Source: an uncultured Pseudomonadota bacterium (lineage in GTDB: Bacteria > Myxococcota_A > UBA9042 > CAIXZC01). From it: 6,561 nt of DNA. A model generated the notes under the pieces. That model saw only the letters and a list, made by a program, of their open reading frames with translations, made no database searches and had not been told where the DNA came from. The DNA lies in assembly GCA_937876385.1 (NCBI GenBank), contig CALFHQ010001014.1, positions 1 through 6,561 of the forward strand. The letters run 5' to 3'. Shown piece after piece: positions 6,471 to 6,561 of the stretch. The translations under genes were made by a program, and so were the position numbers. Numbering within the stretch: the stretch's first letter is position 1; the number at the start of each line of letters is the position of its first letter.

Positions 6471-6474
6471 GAGG
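6469..6474 (+). promoter_or_regulatory. Ribosome binding site of the second lipoprotein gene
   Basis: A perfect AGGAGG overlaps the TAG stop of the preceding gene and stands six bases before ATG 6481. The overlap suggests that translation of the two genes is coupled. Confidence 0.8.
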
Positions 6475-6480
6475 GGACCC

Positions 6481-6561
6481 ATGAACACAAAAGCAATCGT
6501 GTTGGGAGTTGCACTGGCGTTGTGGTCTTTTGCCGGCTGCCAACCCACTCCAATTACCCAG
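6481..6561 (+). CDS. Predicted lipoprotein, 3' partial
   Basis: Only 27 residues are inside the window; the frame is open at the right edge. The start is a signal peptide: K4 as the basic residue, a hydrophobic core (5-18) and lipobox FAGC with C20 as the predicted lipidated cysteine, followed by QPTP. The gene is too short to be noticed by a length-filtered search, but ribosome binding site, start and lipobox agree. It probably forms a transcription unit with the lipoprotein gene before it. The mature protein is outside the window, so its function cannot be judged. Confidence 0.8.
   Translation, partial: MNTKAIVLGVALALWSFAGCQPTPITQ

Noticed and set aside
6053..6484. 143-codon plus-strand frame overlapping the first lipoprotein gene
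   Set aside because: It is in a different frame from the lipobox protein, lacks a ribosome binding site at ATG 6053, and starts almost at the predicted transcription start.
5925..6548. N-terminal extension of the minus-strand HEAT-TPR frame to far upstream ATGs
   Set aside because: It would run antisense through the lipoprotein gene and across both promoters; the zinc ribbon begins only seven residues after the well-supported GTG 5924.

Overview
The window carries the 3' part of a redox operon on the plus strand (1-4789), then a convergent minus-strand gene (4926-5924), then a divergent plus-strand pair of small lipoprotein genes (6075 to the right edge). There are no RNA genes, CRISPR arrays, transposases or insertion-sequence ends that I can see. 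No gene-free stretch exceeds 300 bases; the two gaps (4790-4925 and 5925-6074) hold a hairpin terminator and a divergent promoter region.

Redox region: the first gene is the C-terminal two thirds of a NuoF/HydB-type flavoprotein (FMN and NADH site, N3-type cluster, C-terminal two-cluster ferredoxin). Nineteen bases after its stop begins a 1181-residue protein with an unusual mosaic order: NuoG-type [2Fe-2S] domain, GltD/NfnB-type Fe-S plus FAD/NAD(P) oxidoreductase, NuoG-type two-cluster ferredoxin, then a shortened molybdopterin-oxidoreductase-like domain with no visible metal-ligand Cys or Sec. I infer a soluble, cytoplasmic complex moving electrons between NAD(H) at the FMN of the first subunit and a second pyridine nucleotide (probably NADP(H)) at the FAD of the second, possibly with ferredoxin as third partner. 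That would put it near the electron-bifurcating HydABC/Bfu family and the Sporomusa-type transhydrogenase (Stn), but the activity is not shown by sequence alone. A NuoE-like partner would be expected just left of the window.

Right half: the minus-strand gene encodes a 332-residue zinc ribbon-HEAT-TPR protein of unknown function, whose best start is a GTG with a strong ribosome binding site. It converges on the redox operon across a perfect 18-bp-stem hairpin that probably ends transcription in both directions. Its promoter and that of the two lipoprotein genes lie back to back in about 150 bases; each lipoprotein gene has a consensus ribosome binding site and a clear lipobox.

Organism: two lipobox proteins, AGGAGG-type ribosome binding sites, GTG starts, a fairly GC-rich composition (by eye) and a HydB-like/GltD-NuoG pair suggest a Gram-negative bacterium with anaerobic or facultatively anaerobic metabolism. 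A deltaproteobacterial or myxobacterial-type lineage is my guess, with low confidence; nothing here fixes the taxon.
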